A DNA stretch of 64,000 nt from an uncultured Campylobacterales bacterium (GCA_947503785.1 CANNFB010000011.1:1-64000); one strand, 5' to 3'. Shown: positions 34,975-44,756, counted from the stretch's first letter. Notes: generated from the sequence alone by a model not told the origin. Program-made: numbers and translations.

Positions 34975-35890
34975 TATTGTCTCTTTTAATTTTTCTTTTC
35001 TTTGTCGGATCTGCTGGTGTTACACTTTTTTCAATGTAATCCATAATCTTTCCTGCAATATCAAGTTTAGTAGATTTTTCAATTCCTTCTAATCCTGGAG
35101 ATGAGTTAACTTCCATAACTAGTGGACCTCTGCTTGAAGGAATCATATCAACACCACAAAGTCCTAATCCCATAGCTTTAGCAGCTGCAAGAGCAGTTGA
35201 TTTTTCTTTTCTATTTAATTTATAAGCTGTTGCACTTCCACCTTGGTGCAAGTTTGATCTAAAATCACCTTCAGCACCTTGTCTTTTCATGGCACCAACT
35301 ACTTCCCCACCAACAACTAATGCACGAATATCAGCTCCACCAGCTTCTTCAATAAACTCTTGAACAAGTAAGTTTACATCCATTCCATAAAATGCATCAA
35401 GTACTGATTTTGCAGCTTTTTCACTATCTACTAGAACAACACCAACACCTTGCGTACCTTCAAGGATTTTTAAAACTAAAGGAGCTCCACCACTTAAAGC
35501 AATAACGTCTTTAGCGTTTGATTTATTTGATGCAAAAACAGTTTTAGGCATATCAACATCATTTTTAGATAAAACTTGTAAACTTCTCAGTTTATCTCTA
35601 CTTCTAGCAATTGCTAAGTTTCCTGAAGTAGAAAATACATCCATCATTTCAAAGTGTCTAACCATAGCAGTACCATAAAATGTTCTACTTGCACCAATTC
35701 TTGGAATAATTGCATCAGGAGTTGGTAAAACTTTTCCTAGGTAATTAATTACTAATTCACCTTTCATGATTTCAATTGTACATTTTAAATAGTCAATTAC
35801 TCTTACATCCCAGTTCTTTTCATTTGCTGCTTCAACTAATCTTTTAGTTGAATATAAGTTTGGGTTTCTTGATAATATATATACTTTCAT
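34964..35890 (-). CDS. rimK: RimK family alpha-L-glutamate ligase (ATP-grasp)
   Basis: 308 aa. RimK adds Glu residues to the C-terminus of ribosomal protein S6. ATP-grasp landmarks are ARSRDKLRSLQVLSKNDVDMPKT (start of the A domain), VLKILEGTQGVGVVLVDS (Gly-rich loop near 140-160), LVQEFIEEAGGADIRALVVGG and LCGVDMIPSSRGPLVMEVNSSPGLEGIE (magnesium site near 255-275). A C-terminal basic tail is also typical. It follows the RimB-like gene without a gap. Relatives also make other glutamyl peptides, so S6 as substrate is the likeliest, not certain. Confidence 0.92.
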   Translation of the reverse strand: MKVYILSRNPNLYSTKRLVEAANEKNWDVRVIDYLKCTIEIMKGELVINYLGKVLPTPDAIIPRIGASRTFYGTAMVRHFEMMDVFSTSGNLAIARSRDKLRSLQVLSKNDVDMPKTVFASNKSNAKDVIALSGGAPLVLKILEGTQGVGVVLVDSEKAAKSVLDAFYGMDVNLLVQEFIEEAGGADIRALVVGGEVVGAMKRQGAEGDFRSNLHQGGSATAYKLNRKEKSTALAAAKAMGLGLCGVDMIPSSRGPLVMEVNSSPGLEGIEKSTKLDIAGKIMDYIEKSVTPADPTKKRKIKRDNIGA

Positions 35891-36313
35891 TTACTTGCCT
35901 TTTTGTGATAAATTTTCTTTAGATACATCTACTAGAAATCTATCTTTTAAGAATCTTCGTCCTATTAACATAGGAAACTTCATATCTGCTCTATTTGTTA
36001 AAGATATTATACTCTTATACTTCTTTCCAAAAAAATCTACTGTAACTTTTATTGAAGGACGAAGCTGTATTTCTCCATTTGAACTTTTTACTTTTTTTAC
36101 TTTATAAAGTGGCATAGACATTCTTTTCCCATGATAAGATTCATGAACTTCATCTAGTAGACAAAAGTGAACCATATCACCTTCAATTACGATATTGTCA
36201 CAATGTAATGCATTTGAATCTGCACCTGTATCTACTTTTGCATCTAAATCAATTAAGCTAATATCTAGAATTGAAATAATTTCTCTTCTACCTACTATTT
36301 TTTTGTCATTCAT
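35891..36313 (-). CDS. RimB-like retropepsin-type protease (ATP-dependent zinc protease family)
   Basis: 140 aa. The aspartic protease triad region AKVDTGADSNALHC lies at residues 25-38 (Asp-Thr-Gly-Ala at 28-31), as in retropepsins; RRFLKDRFLVDVS near the end is the second psi-loop-like motif of the family. In Pseudomonas the RimB homologue shortens the poly-glutamate tail that RimK puts on S6. The position directly before rimK agrees with that role. The family label zinc protease is historical; a DTGA motif suggests aspartic chemistry. Confidence 0.85.
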   Translation of the reverse strand: MNDKKIVGRREIISILDISLIDLDAKVDTGADSNALHCDNIVIEGDMVHFCLLDEVHESYHGKRMSMPLYKVKKVKSSNGEIQLRPSIKVTVDFFGKKYKSIISLTNRADMKFPMLIGRRFLKDRFLVDVSKENLSQKGK

Positions 36314-36337
36314 CCATATCCTTCTTAATAATTAATA

Positions 36338-36754
36338 CTATTTAGCTGAGTTATCTAATTGTTTAATTAGAGTATTTAAATCACCTAATACCCATACACT
36401 TTTTATTTTGCCTTCACTAAATTTAAAAAAAGTAGCTCCATTATAGCAAATTTTATTGTTTGTTGCTTCATAAGATAAAAGTTTGCCCGTATGTTTTCCT
36501 GTATATAAAGCTCGAACTGCTATATTTTCATTATCAACAACTATATCAATAATACTATGAAATAATGCTGGTATTGCCGTTTGAATCATATCCATATATT
36601 GTTCGAACTCTTTCTTTCCATTTGAAGAAAGACCTAATGAACCGTGAAAAATAATATCATCGTCAAAAAGAACATCAATATATTCTTTATTCTTTTTATT
36701 CCACAGTTCTTCATAATATAAGTTTACTAAATCTTTATTTGTTAACTTTTTCAT
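36338..36754 (-). CDS. NTF2-like / SnoaL-type small fold protein
   Basis: 138 aa. It follows the polyketide cyclase SnoaL pattern: LVNLYYEELWNKKNKEYIDVLFDDDIIFHG at the start, KKEFEQYMDMIQTAIPALFHSIIDIVVDNENIAVRALYTGKHTG in the middle and KFSEGKIKSVWVLGDLNTLIKQL at the end. Such proteins are one-domain cone-shaped folds with many functions; the substrate cannot be guessed. It precedes the RimB-like gene by 24 bases on the same strand. Confidence 0.8.
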   Translation of the reverse strand: MKKLTNKDLVNLYYEELWNKKNKEYIDVLFDDDIIFHGSLGLSSNGKKEFEQYMDMIQTAIPALFHSIIDIVVDNENIAVRALYTGKHTGKLLSYEATNNKICYNGATFFKFSEGKIKSVWVLGDLNTLIKQLDNSAK

Positions 36755-36909
36755 TTTCCTACCATTTTGTTAATAATTACATTTTAATATGGAATTATAA
36801 GTCATAAAAAATATTTTTAACTAAAAGTTTTCTTAATTTTTTTTTACTCTAATTAAAGACCGATAAATTGGCTTTTTCTTTAATTAATTTTCTTTAAATT
36901 CTTTTATAT

Positions 36910-38745
36910 TTAAGAGCTTGGAATTTCATTTGAATCTCTTTTTACGTGTAAATCTAATTGAGGGAATGGAATCTCAATTTGGTGTTTGTATAAACAATTA
37001 TATATTAGTGTTAAAAAATCTGATTTTATTGAGTTAGCGTTTATCTTATCATTTGCTTTTACCCAAACTAATAATTCAAAATCTATGCTACTTGTATTCA
37101 TGTTTTCAAATCTAATATCAGGTTTTTTATTTTCATCATTTCTTACATAAATTAAATCACTTGTTTTTAGTTCATCTAGAACTACTTCTTTTATTTTTTC
37201 GATTTTTGTTCCATAAGCAACCCCAAAAGCTATATGCAATCTTCTTGTTGGGTCATCTAAAGTCCAGTTAATTACATTGTTTTGAATAAATGATGAGTTT
37301 GGAATAACGATATCAATATTGTCAAAGGTCTTAATAGTTGTTGATCTAATTCTTATATCAGTAACGGTACCTTTTAGTAAGTCAGTTATTTCTATAATAT
37401 CTCCAATTCTAATAGTTCTTTCGAACATTAAAATTATTCCTGCAATTAGATTTGAAACTACTGTTTGTAAACCAAAACCAATACCAATAGATAAAGCTCC
37501 TGCGATTAAAGATATAGAGGACATATCAATCCCAAGACTACTCATTGATATCATAATAGTAATAAACACAATTAGATAAAAACCTACATTTGATGTTAGT
37601 TTTAATGACATTTGGCTCATATTTGGCCATTTTAATGAAATTTTATTTATCCATCTTTTATATAAGGAGCCAATTGCAAAACCTATAGTTATTAAAAATA
37701 AAGCTCTTATAATACTAAGTAAACTTATTGCTTGTTCATTAAAAACAAAAAGAGTAGTAGTAAAAAGATTTTTAAACTCTTCATAATAGTTTATACTTTG
37801 AGTTAATGAATTTCCTAAAAAGATTTTTGTATTTCCTAAAATCTTTTTTGCTATATCTTTAATTATATTGTTTTGTTCAATATAAGTATCTTTTAAATCA
37901 CCTTGTAATAATAAAAGTAAAGAGTCAACTTCCTTTTGTCTTTCTAAATATTCTTTATGTTTACTTTGTATCAAATTACTAATAATTGTCTTATTTATTA
38001 AATCGATTTTTTCTATATATACTTTTTGGATTAAGTTTTCATATTTTGCAGTCTCTTTTATTAATTGTTCTTTATTCTTGATATTTTCATTTATAATTTC
38101 TTTTTCTAGTTCAATCTCAGAACTAGTTTTCTGTAAAACTAACTTTTTTATTTTTTCTTCTAATGAAGCTAATTCTATTTGTGTATCAATTTCAAAAAGC
38201 TTTGCTTCTTTTTCAAAAGTATTAAGTATAGAGTTCAAGACAGCATCTTTATTTTTTACAAATAAATCTATTCTCTTTTGTATATTATTTTTTTGAAGTC
38301 TATAATAAGCATATTGTAATTGATAAGTTAATAAATATTTTTTATCATCCTCAACTATATTTTCTATTCTTTTTTTTAGCAAAGATAGTTTGTTTTGAAC
38401 TTGAATAGACAATTGAATTTGATTTCTTTCTTTTATTTTAAGTTCAGAAATATAAAATAATGCTTTTAAAAGAGAGTCTAATAAGTCTTTTTCTTGATTG
38501 AATAAACTTAGATTAAACTCTTTGATACTACTTTTTATTGAATAAACTTCCAGTAATTGTTTTAAATGTTTCTTTTCAGTGTCTATTATTTCAATATCTT
38601 TTGACTTATCTATTTCTGATTTGGATATTGAAGTTTCTATTTCTTTTAGATAGTTGCTATCTTGAATATTTTCAAATAACTTTGTGTCTATTTGTGCTGA
38701 TAATAAACTAGTTATTGTAAAAAAAAGAAATAATATATATTTCAT
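36910..38745 (-). CDS. large MscS-family mechanosensitive channel
   Basis: 611 aa. Signal peptide (MKYILFLFFTITSLLSAQ) and about 300 residues of periplasmic coiled-coil helices. Membrane helices follow near 340-360, 380-405 and 415-445. The last is the pore helix AGALSIGIGFGLQTVVSNLI, then the beta domain FERTIRIGDIIEITDLLKGTV and IRSTTIKTFDNIDIVIPNSSF, all MscS hallmarks. It should release solutes on hypo-osmotic shock. The extended N-terminus is of the MscK/YbdG-like kind. The gene stands alone. Confidence 0.92.
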   Translation of the reverse strand: MKYILFLFFTITSLLSAQIDTKLFENIQDSNYLKEIETSISKSEIDKSKDIEIIDTEKKHLKQLLEVYSIKSSIKEFNLSLFNQEKDLLDSLLKALFYISELKIKERNQIQLSIQVQNKLSLLKKRIENIVEDDKKYLLTYQLQYAYYRLQKNNIQKRIDLFVKNKDAVLNSILNTFEKEAKLFEIDTQIELASLEEKIKKLVLQKTSSEIELEKEIINENIKNKEQLIKETAKYENLIQKVYIEKIDLINKTIISNLIQSKHKEYLERQKEVDSLLLLLQGDLKDTYIEQNNIIKDIAKKILGNTKIFLGNSLTQSINYYEEFKNLFTTTLFVFNEQAISLLSIIRALFLITIGFAIGSLYKRWINKISLKWPNMSQMSLKLTSNVGFYLIVFITIMISMSSLGIDMSSISLIAGALSIGIGFGLQTVVSNLIAGIILMFERTIRIGDIIEITDLLKGTVTDIRIRSTTIKTFDNIDIVIPNSSFIQNNVINWTLDDPTRRLHIAFGVAYGTKIEKIKEVVLDELKTSDLIYVRNDENKKPDIRFENMNTSSIDFELLVWVKANDKINANSIKSDFLTLIYNCLYKHQIEIPFPQLDLHVKRDSNEIPSS

Positions 38746-38947
38746 ATATAAAGGCCTTATACTAAGATGCTTAATTATAGTATATTTTTTATATTTTTAT
38801 AGTTCAAATTCTTTCTTTAAATTGAATCAAATAGTTAATCTTAAATATAATAGAAGTTTGTTATACTGAATACTCAAAGAGGATATGGTTTCAAAACTAA
38901 AATCTTTGATAAAAAATGATTTAAAATATAAAAAAAGAGGATTACTA

Positions 38948-39088
38948 ATGGCTAAAATAAACTACAATTATGAAAAACGAGCTCGTGAAATAGAAAAAGA
39001 GAAGAAAAAAGAAGAAAAAAGAAAGAAAAAACTAGCGAAAAACAATGATGAAGCTAGTACTTCAGAAGACGAATCTCCTAAAGAATAA
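38948..39088 (+). CDS. 46-aa highly charged protein
   Basis: Starts MAKINYNYEKRAREIEKEKK and continues Lys/Glu/Arg-rich, ending in an acidic tail (EASTSEDESPKE). The ATG at 38948 follows GAGGA at 38937-38941; an in-frame upstream ATG at 38885 has no ribosome site. It is probably a single charged helix. Function unknown. It converges on another tiny basic ORF across a perfect hairpin. Confidence 0.6.
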   Translation: MAKINYNYEKRAREIEKEKKKEEKRKKKLAKNNDEASTSEDESPKE

Positions 39089-39103
39089 TCACAATACTTA
39101 AAT

Positions 39104-39134
39104 AAACTTTGATGTCATCTTAACATCAAAGTTT
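39104..39134. terminator. bidirectional hairpin between two convergent small ORFs
   Basis: AAACTTTGATGT (39104-39115) and its perfect complement (39123-39134), loop of seven bases. T residues follow on the minus-strand side. It lies midway between the stops at 39088 and 39147. Confidence 0.65.
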
Positions 39135-39146
39135 CTCTATATACTA

Positions 39147-39248
39147 TTACTTTCCAGCTTTTTTTGCTTTTTTTTCTGCTCTTTTTTCTTTTAATGATTT
39201 TGTTGATGCAGTTTTTACAGATTTTTGAACGTCTTTACCTTTTGCCAT
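39147..39248 (-). CDS. 33-aa basic protein
   Basis: MAKGKDVQKSVKTASTKSLK, then EKRAEKKAKKAGK. A strong AAAGGAGAT ribosome site lies before the ATG, and the hairpin at 39104-39134 lies after the stop. The composition (10 or more Lys) suggests nucleic acid or ribosome contact. Too short for general gene callers; expression is likely from its signals. Confidence 0.6.
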   Translation of the reverse strand: MAKGKDVQKSVKTASTKSLKEKRAEKKAKKAGK

Positions 39249-39393
39249 AATATCTCCTTTATTCGATTTGTATCAGTATATCCTAAAATGATATAAGTGT
39301 AATTAAATAATTGTATAATTAGAAGTTACATGAAGATGAATTTAAAAAGAATTATAATAAAATCTAATACTTAATAATAGTAAAAGGATATAA

Positions 39394-40314
39394 ATGTTAA
39401 AAAAATTAATTTTGTCAAGTATTATATTATCTACATCTTTGTTAGCTTTTAATTATGACTTAAAACCTAAAAAAATTACAGATAATGTTTGGTGCTTTCT
39501 AGGAGATCTAAATGCTCCAACAGTAAAAAATGGTGGCTTTATGTCAAATAGTTGTTATATTAAAACTAAGAGCTCTTATATTTTAGTGGATAGTGGTTCA
39601 AACTATCTTTTTGCAAAGCAAGCTTATAAAATAATGAGTAAGATTGAAAAACTTCCAGTGAGTCATGTAATAATAACTCATGTTCATGATGATCATTGGT
39701 TAGGTAATAGTTTTTATAAGCAAAGGTTTAACTCAAAGATATTAGGTCCTTCGATTATAAATAAAGAGCATAAAGTTGGTCAAAAAACAAGAATGATGAA
39801 TATCTTGCCTGAAGATATAATGATAAATACAAAAGTAACTAAAGTAGATGATGAAATTATAGAAACAAGAACATTAGTAGTAGATGATACAAAAATAGAA
39901 ATATTACCAATTGGTTTTAAAGCACATACTTCTGATGATTTATTAATCTTTTTACCAAAAGAAAAAGCTATGTTTACTGGTGATCTTGTTATGAATGGAA
40001 GAGTTACTTCAAATAGGGATGGAAGTTTATTGGGTCAAATAAAAGCACTTGATAAGATTGATTCTATGAAATGGGATCATCTAATAGCTGGACATGGATA
40101 TGATACTTCAAAGAATGCAACAAAAGAGATTAGAAAATATTTTACACTTTTAAAACTAAGAATTCTGGAGGCTATAGAAAATGAAGTTGAAGTACAAAAT
40201 ATATCAAAAGTAGTAACACTTCAAGAATTTAAAGATTTACCTATGTACGATATTTTTAATAAGAGAAATGTTTTTGATGCTTTTGGTGAATTAGAATTTT
40301 ATGAAGAGGAATAA
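39394..40314 (+). CDS. exported MBL-fold metallohydrolase
   Basis: 306 aa. Signal peptide MLKKLILSSIILSTSLLA. The metallo-beta-lactamase zinc motif THVHDDH is at residues 95-101, with MFTGDLVMNGR near 190 and LIAGHGYDTSK near 225. The arrangement matches the quinoprotein relay / SoxH-like periplasmic MBL group (similar to B3-like folds). The substrate is not evident; antibiotic hydrolysis is not implied. A single gene with AAAAGGA ribosome site. Confidence 0.88.
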   Translation: MLKKLILSSIILSTSLLAFNYDLKPKKITDNVWCFLGDLNAPTVKNGGFMSNSCYIKTKSSYILVDSGSNYLFAKQAYKIMSKIEKLPVSHVIITHVHDDHWLGNSFYKQRFNSKILGPSIINKEHKVGQKTRMMNILPEDIMINTKVTKVDDEIIETRTLVVDDTKIEILPIGFKAHTSDDLLIFLPKEKAMFTGDLVMNGRVTSNRDGSLLGQIKALDKIDSMKWDHLIAGHGYDTSKNATKEIRKYFTLLKLRILEAIENEVEVQNISKVVTLQEFKDLPMYDIFNKRNVFDAFGELEFYEEE

Positions 40315-40426
40315 TTTCTTAATAATAGTTATTAAAAAATTAAAATATCGTAGTGTTGTTAGAAGTAAAGTTATTTAGAGTAAATTTATCATATAATAAG
40401 TATATATAAATAAAATAGGACTCTTA

Positions 40427-43400
40427 ATGGCGAAAAAGTTTATATTTCTTATAACTATACTACTTTTTACAAATCTTTTTGGGCATTCTAATCATAATCA
40501 TACATTAAAAGTTAATTTAACACCAAAAGAAAAAGATTGGCTAAAGTCTAATCCTACTATTACACTAGGTTCAGATGAACAGTGGTCTCCTTATATTATA
40601 AAAAATAAAAGTGGTAATATATCTGGCTATGATAAGGATATACTAGATTTAGTTAATCAAAATACGGGTGCTAATTTTAAAATTATTACAGGTTCTTGGA
40701 GTGAAGTTCTAAAAAGAGCAAAGAAAAAAGAGATTGATGGATTAAGTACTAGTGCTGCTCATAAAAGTAGAGAAGAGTACTTCAACTTTTCAAAAGCTTA
40801 TATCTCATCAAAAAAATTATTAATTGTTGCAAATACTAACCCTAAAAATATTAATTCACTAGATGACCTAAAGGGAAAGAGAATAGCTTATCAAGATAAA
40901 AATTTATTTGATAAAAAGTTAGTTTCAAAATATGCAGAATCTATTTTAGTTCCTTTAGAATCTTTGGAAGAAACAATAAATAAATTAATAAAAGGCGAAG
41001 TTGATGCTGTTATTGGTAGTGCTACAGTAATTTATTTAGCAAACAAATTAGAATTACCTTATATAAAAATAATTGACTATATTCCAAATAGTACACTTAA
41101 TTTAGTTTTTTCAATAAGAAAAGATATTCCTGAAGCTATTTCAATTTTAAATAAAGGATTAGATTCCATCTCTAAGTTTGAAAAAAAGAAACTAGAAGAT
41201 AAATGGTTTTTTAGTAAATCAGAACAAATGACTTCTCTTAATAATGGTAAAGAATTATTATCAAGTTTTACAAAGGAAGAGCAAGAATATCTAAAAGAAA
41301 AAAAAGAGATTAAAATCTGTGTTTTACCTAATTGGCTTCCTTTTGAACAAATTGATGAAAATGGAATGCACAAAGGAATTGGTGCTGATATTATGAAATT
41401 AATTTCTAAGCAAATTAATTTACCAATTACCTTAGTTCCTACAAAAGAATGGCCTAAATCATTAGAAAATATAAAGAAGAGAAAATGTGATGTTTTACCA
41501 GTTGCTATGGATATTCCTAGTCGTAGAATAAGTATGAATTTTACAAATGCTTATACTTCTGAACCTTTTGTAATTGCTACAAAACTAAATCAACTTTTTA
41601 TAAAAGATAGTAAAGGTATTGGAAGACAAAAAGTTGGAATAGTAAAGGGTTATGCTTTTGTTGATGTCTTAAAAGAAAGGAATCCTAAGATTCAAATTGT
41701 TTTAGTTGAAAATGCCGAAGAAGGACTTGCTAAAGTTCAAAATGATGAGTTATTTGGTTATATAGATGTTATGGCTGCGATTGGGTATAACATGCAAAAG
41801 CATGGAATGTATGATTTGAAAATTGCAGGAAAATTAGAGTTTGATATAAAGTTAAGTATTGCTTCACGAAATGATGAACCTATTTTAAATACTATAATGC
41901 AAAAGTCCTTAAATAAAATCAGTCAAGAACAGCTACGTACAATAGTAAAAAGATGGATTGAAATTAAAGTTGAAGAAACGATTGATTATACTAAAATTTT
42001 ATATCTAAGCGCTTTTTTTATTATCCTTTTATTATTAGTACTTTATAAAAATAGATCTATTTATTTGATAAATAAAAAACTAACAATTGCAAATAATAAA
42101 ATTCTAGAACAACATAATATGGTTAATAAATATGTGCTGATTTTATCTACAGATTTAAAAGGGATTATAATTGATGCAAACGAGGCTTACTGTAATGCAT
42201 CAGGCTTTAGTAAAGAAGAACTAATAGGTAAAACTCATAAAATCATGAGACATAAAGATACAAGTGATAAGATTATAGAAGATATATGGAATACCATTGA
42301 GAATAATAAAACATGGATTGGGCAACTTAAAAATTATACAAAAGATAAAAAAACTAAATATTTTAATCTTTATATGGAACCTTTATATCTTGATAATAAA
42401 AAGGTAGGTTATCGTTCAATTTCAGAAGATATTACAGATAAGAGTATTCTTGAAGAACTTAATCAATATCAAGAAAGTATTCTTTCTTTCTTTAATAAAG
42501 GTGATACTGTTCTTTTCAAATGGAAAAATGATGAGAGCAAAAGTATTGAATATGTATCTGAAAGTGTTTATAATCTATGTGGATATAAAGATGATGACTT
42601 TATATCTGGAAATATAACCTATTTATCTTTAATAAATAAAGAAGATTGGAAAAATACTTACACAGAATATAAAAATGCAGTAAGTGAAAAAATCAATTAT
42701 ATTAAACATGAACCATATCGAATAAATACTAAAGACGGAAAAGAAAAATGGGTTTTAAGTAATACTGTAATCCTATATGTAGATGGGGTAGCAGTTCATT
42801 ATCTAGGATATATCACTGATATCACAGAGCATATTTTACAGCAAAGAATGGTTTTTCAACAATCAAGAACTTCTGCCGTTGGAGAGATGATTGGAAATAT
42901 TGCACACCAATGGAGACAGCCTCTATCTGTGATTTCAACAGTAGCAACTGGCTTAAAATTGAATTTAGAACTTGATGAAGATTTTGACAAAAAAGATATT
43001 TCCCATAGTCTTGATAAAATTAATAAACATACTCAGTATCTTTCAAATACAATTGATGATTTTAGAAGTTTTTTTAAAGACAATCTAAATACTGTAGAAC
43101 ATAAAAATTTAAAAGATACTATAAAAAGAGTTCGAGAACTTACGATTGATAGTTTTAATAATAACTTTATTGAATATATTGAAGATGTTGAAGATTTATT
43201 TCATCAGTATAATGAAAATATTTTAATTCAAGCCTTATTAAATTTATATAATAATTCAAAAGATGCTTTATGTGATAAAAAATATGATAGGTATTTTAAT
43301 ATTGAAATTAAAAAAGATAAAAAAACAATAGTTCTTAAAATTAAGGATAATGGTGGTGGTATAAAACAAGAGCTTATAGAAAAAATCTTCGAGCCTTACT

Positions 43401-43573
43401 TTACTACAAAACATGAATCAGTTGGTACAGGAATTGGATTATATATGACTAATCAAATTATTACTAAACAACTAAAAGGTTCAATCTATGCGCATAATAT
43501 AGAATTTAAGCATAATAGTATTGATTATAAAGGAGTAGAGTTTGTGATCTCTATTCCTCTAAGTGCTGATTAG
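40427..43573 (+). CDS. sensor histidine kinase with two periplasmic SBP_bac_3 domains and two PAS domains
   Basis: 1048 aa. Signal segment (MAKKFIFLITILLFTNLFG), two amino-acid-binding-protein-like domains (about 30-270 and 280-510; each opens with WLKSNPTITLGSDEQWSPY- and IKICVLPNWLPFEQI-type sequence), one membrane helix near 527-545, two PAS domains (about 565-690 and 690-815), a dimerisation region with the phospho-His in NIAHQWRQPLSV at about 826, and an ATPase domain with DNGGGI and GTGIGLYM. There is no receiver and no regulator gene next to it. TATAAT at 40392-40397 is a likely promoter. Ligand unknown. Confidence 0.92.
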   Translation: MAKKFIFLITILLFTNLFGHSNHNHTLKVNLTPKEKDWLKSNPTITLGSDEQWSPYIIKNKSGNISGYDKDILDLVNQNTGANFKIITGSWSEVLKRAKKKEIDGLSTSAAHKSREEYFNFSKAYISSKKLLIVANTNPKNINSLDDLKGKRIAYQDKNLFDKKLVSKYAESILVPLESLEETINKLIKGEVDAVIGSATVIYLANKLELPYIKIIDYIPNSTLNLVFSIRKDIPEAISILNKGLDSISKFEKKKLEDKWFFSKSEQMTSLNNGKELLSSFTKEEQEYLKEKKEIKICVLPNWLPFEQIDENGMHKGIGADIMKLISKQINLPITLVPTKEWPKSLENIKKRKCDVLPVAMDIPSRRISMNFTNAYTSEPFVIATKLNQLFIKDSKGIGRQKVGIVKGYAFVDVLKERNPKIQIVLVENAEEGLAKVQNDELFGYIDVMAAIGYNMQKHGMYDLKIAGKLEFDIKLSIASRNDEPILNTIMQKSLNKISQEQLRTIVKRWIEIKVEETIDYTKILYLSAFFIILLLLVLYKNRSIYLINKKLTIANNKILEQHNMVNKYVLILSTDLKGIIIDANEAYCNASGFSKEELIGKTHKIMRHKDTSDKIIEDIWNTIENNKTWIGQLKNYTKDKKTKYFNLYMEPLYLDNKKVGYRSISEDITDKSILEELNQYQESILSFFNKGDTVLFKWKNDESKSIEYVSESVYNLCGYKDDDFISGNITYLSLINKEDWKNTYTEYKNAVSEKINYIKHEPYRINTKDGKEKWVLSNTVILYVDGVAVHYLGYITDITEHILQQRMVFQQSRTSAVGEMIGNIAHQWRQPLSVISTVATGLKLNLELDEDFDKKDISHSLDKINKHTQYLSNTIDDFRSFFKDNLNTVEHKNLKDTIKRVRELTIDSFNNNFIEYIEDVEDLFHQYNENILIQALLNLYNNSKDALCDKKYDRYFNIEIKKDKKTIVLKIKDNGGGIKQELIEKIFEPYFTTKHESVGTGIGLYMTNQIITKQLKGSIYAHNIEFKHNSIDYKGVEFVISIPLSAD

Positions 43574-44067
43574 AAAATAGGTACTAGTTTATAGCCTTGT
43601 GTTTGCCAACCAATTAAAGATATAAAACCATCAGCTACTATATTCATTTCTTTTGGAATAGTGCTATTGTCTATATTAAAAACTTTTGTAGCAACTGCAC
43701 ATACTTCAAGTCTTACACCTAATTTTGATAAGTTTTGAATAGAATTTTGAATAGAGATTAAATGCTCTTCATTTTCCATTTCAAAAGCTTCATCTTGTTT
43801 TGTACTTAAATATTTCACTGTTTTACCAATAAATACTAAAACTAAATCAGGATTAACATTTTGTTTTATAAAACCCTTATGCGTTCCTTCAATAATTTTT
43901 AAATAAAAAGCAGTAGTTTTAACATCAGTAAAGTCTATTAGAAATACACCTTTTGCTTCTTTTATACCATTTAATGATGCTTTATCATTAATCTCTTCGG
44001 CACTTATAGTAGAGTTAAATAAAGCTATAGTAGCTATAAAGAACAATATTTTACTAATTAATTTCAT
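43570..44067 (-). CDS. exported DsrE-family-like protein
   Basis: 165 aa from ATG at 44067, preceded by AAGGAAAAT; the longer frame from TTG at 44088 has no such site. Signal peptide MKLISKILFFIATIALFNSTISA. The rest fits a DsrE/DsrF Rossmann-like fold: GVFLIDFTDVKTTAFYLKII, LVLVFIGKTVKYLST and LSKLGVRLEVCAVATKVF, with one Cys where sulfur carriers bind. ADGFISLIGWQTQGYKLVPIF is the usual C-terminal end of periplasmic DsrE homologues. Its stop overlaps the kinase stop in convergent orientation by four bases. Confidence 0.75.
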   Translation of the reverse strand: MKLISKILFFIATIALFNSTISAEEINDKASLNGIKEAKGVFLIDFTDVKTTAFYLKIIEGTHKGFIKQNVNPDLVLVFIGKTVKYLSTKQDEAFEMENEEHLISIQNSIQNLSKLGVRLEVCAVATKVFNIDNSTIPKEMNIVADGFISLIGWQTQGYKLVPIF

Positions 44068-44216
44068 TTTATTTTCCTTGTTTTTCAATATCTTATTATA
44101 ACAAAATATTATAATATGTTCTTTTGTTGCTCTTATGAAATAAGAAAATATATTTAAATAGAATCAAATTAAAAATAATTTTTTGATATAATATAAAAAT
44201 TTTAATAAGGTATTAT

Positions 44217-44753
44217 ATGAGCGATAGATTACATGAAATAATTGCAGAAATTGGTGTATTACATAAAGAGTTGATTGATAATAAAAAAATAGAAGATGCA
44301 AATGAAGTTTTTGATTATATTGAAGATTTTGATAGTGATGTTAAAGAGCATTATTTAAATTTATTATTACAGTACTATTTTCAAGAAAATGATTTAAAAA
44401 ACCTACAAGAAGTTCTTTTAGTCGGTGCAAAGTTTGATATGACATTTTTAGATGTTAAAAATGCATTTTTAAATATTAAAGATAGTGGTGAAAATGTTAT
44501 AGAATTTATGGAAGAATCAGTAGTTTTTTTAAAAGATACAAAATTAGAAGAGTCTTTAAATGAGATGTACTTATACTACACTCAAAATGAGTCTTTACAA
44601 GTAAATTTAGAAGAAGCTATTGAATTAATCAAAAGAAATAGGTATGTTTGTGCTAGTTGTTATAAAAATGATGATAAAGCTTATTCTAAACTTTTTTTAA
44701 ATGAAGACTTATTAGAGAGTCTAAAGCGTGATTTGCCTTATTTATTAGGTTAA
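44217..44753 (+). CDS. helical cytoplasmic protein of unknown function
   Basis: 178 aa; no signal, no membrane segment. Mostly acidic helices (VFDYIEDFDSDVKEHYLNLLLQYY). A C-terminal CASCY motif is notable, but a second Cys pair for zinc binding is missing. No family recognised. It precedes the membrane protein at 44757 by three bases. Confidence 0.6.
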   Translation: MSDRLHEIIAEIGVLHKELIDNKKIEDANEVFDYIEDFDSDVKEHYLNLLLQYYFQENDLKNLQEVLLVGAKFDMTFLDVKNAFLNIKDSGENVIEFMEESVVFLKDTKLEESLNEMYLYYTQNESLQVNLEEAIELIKRNRYVCASCYKNDDKAYSKLFLNEDLLESLKRDLPYLLG

Positions 44754-44756
44754 TAA

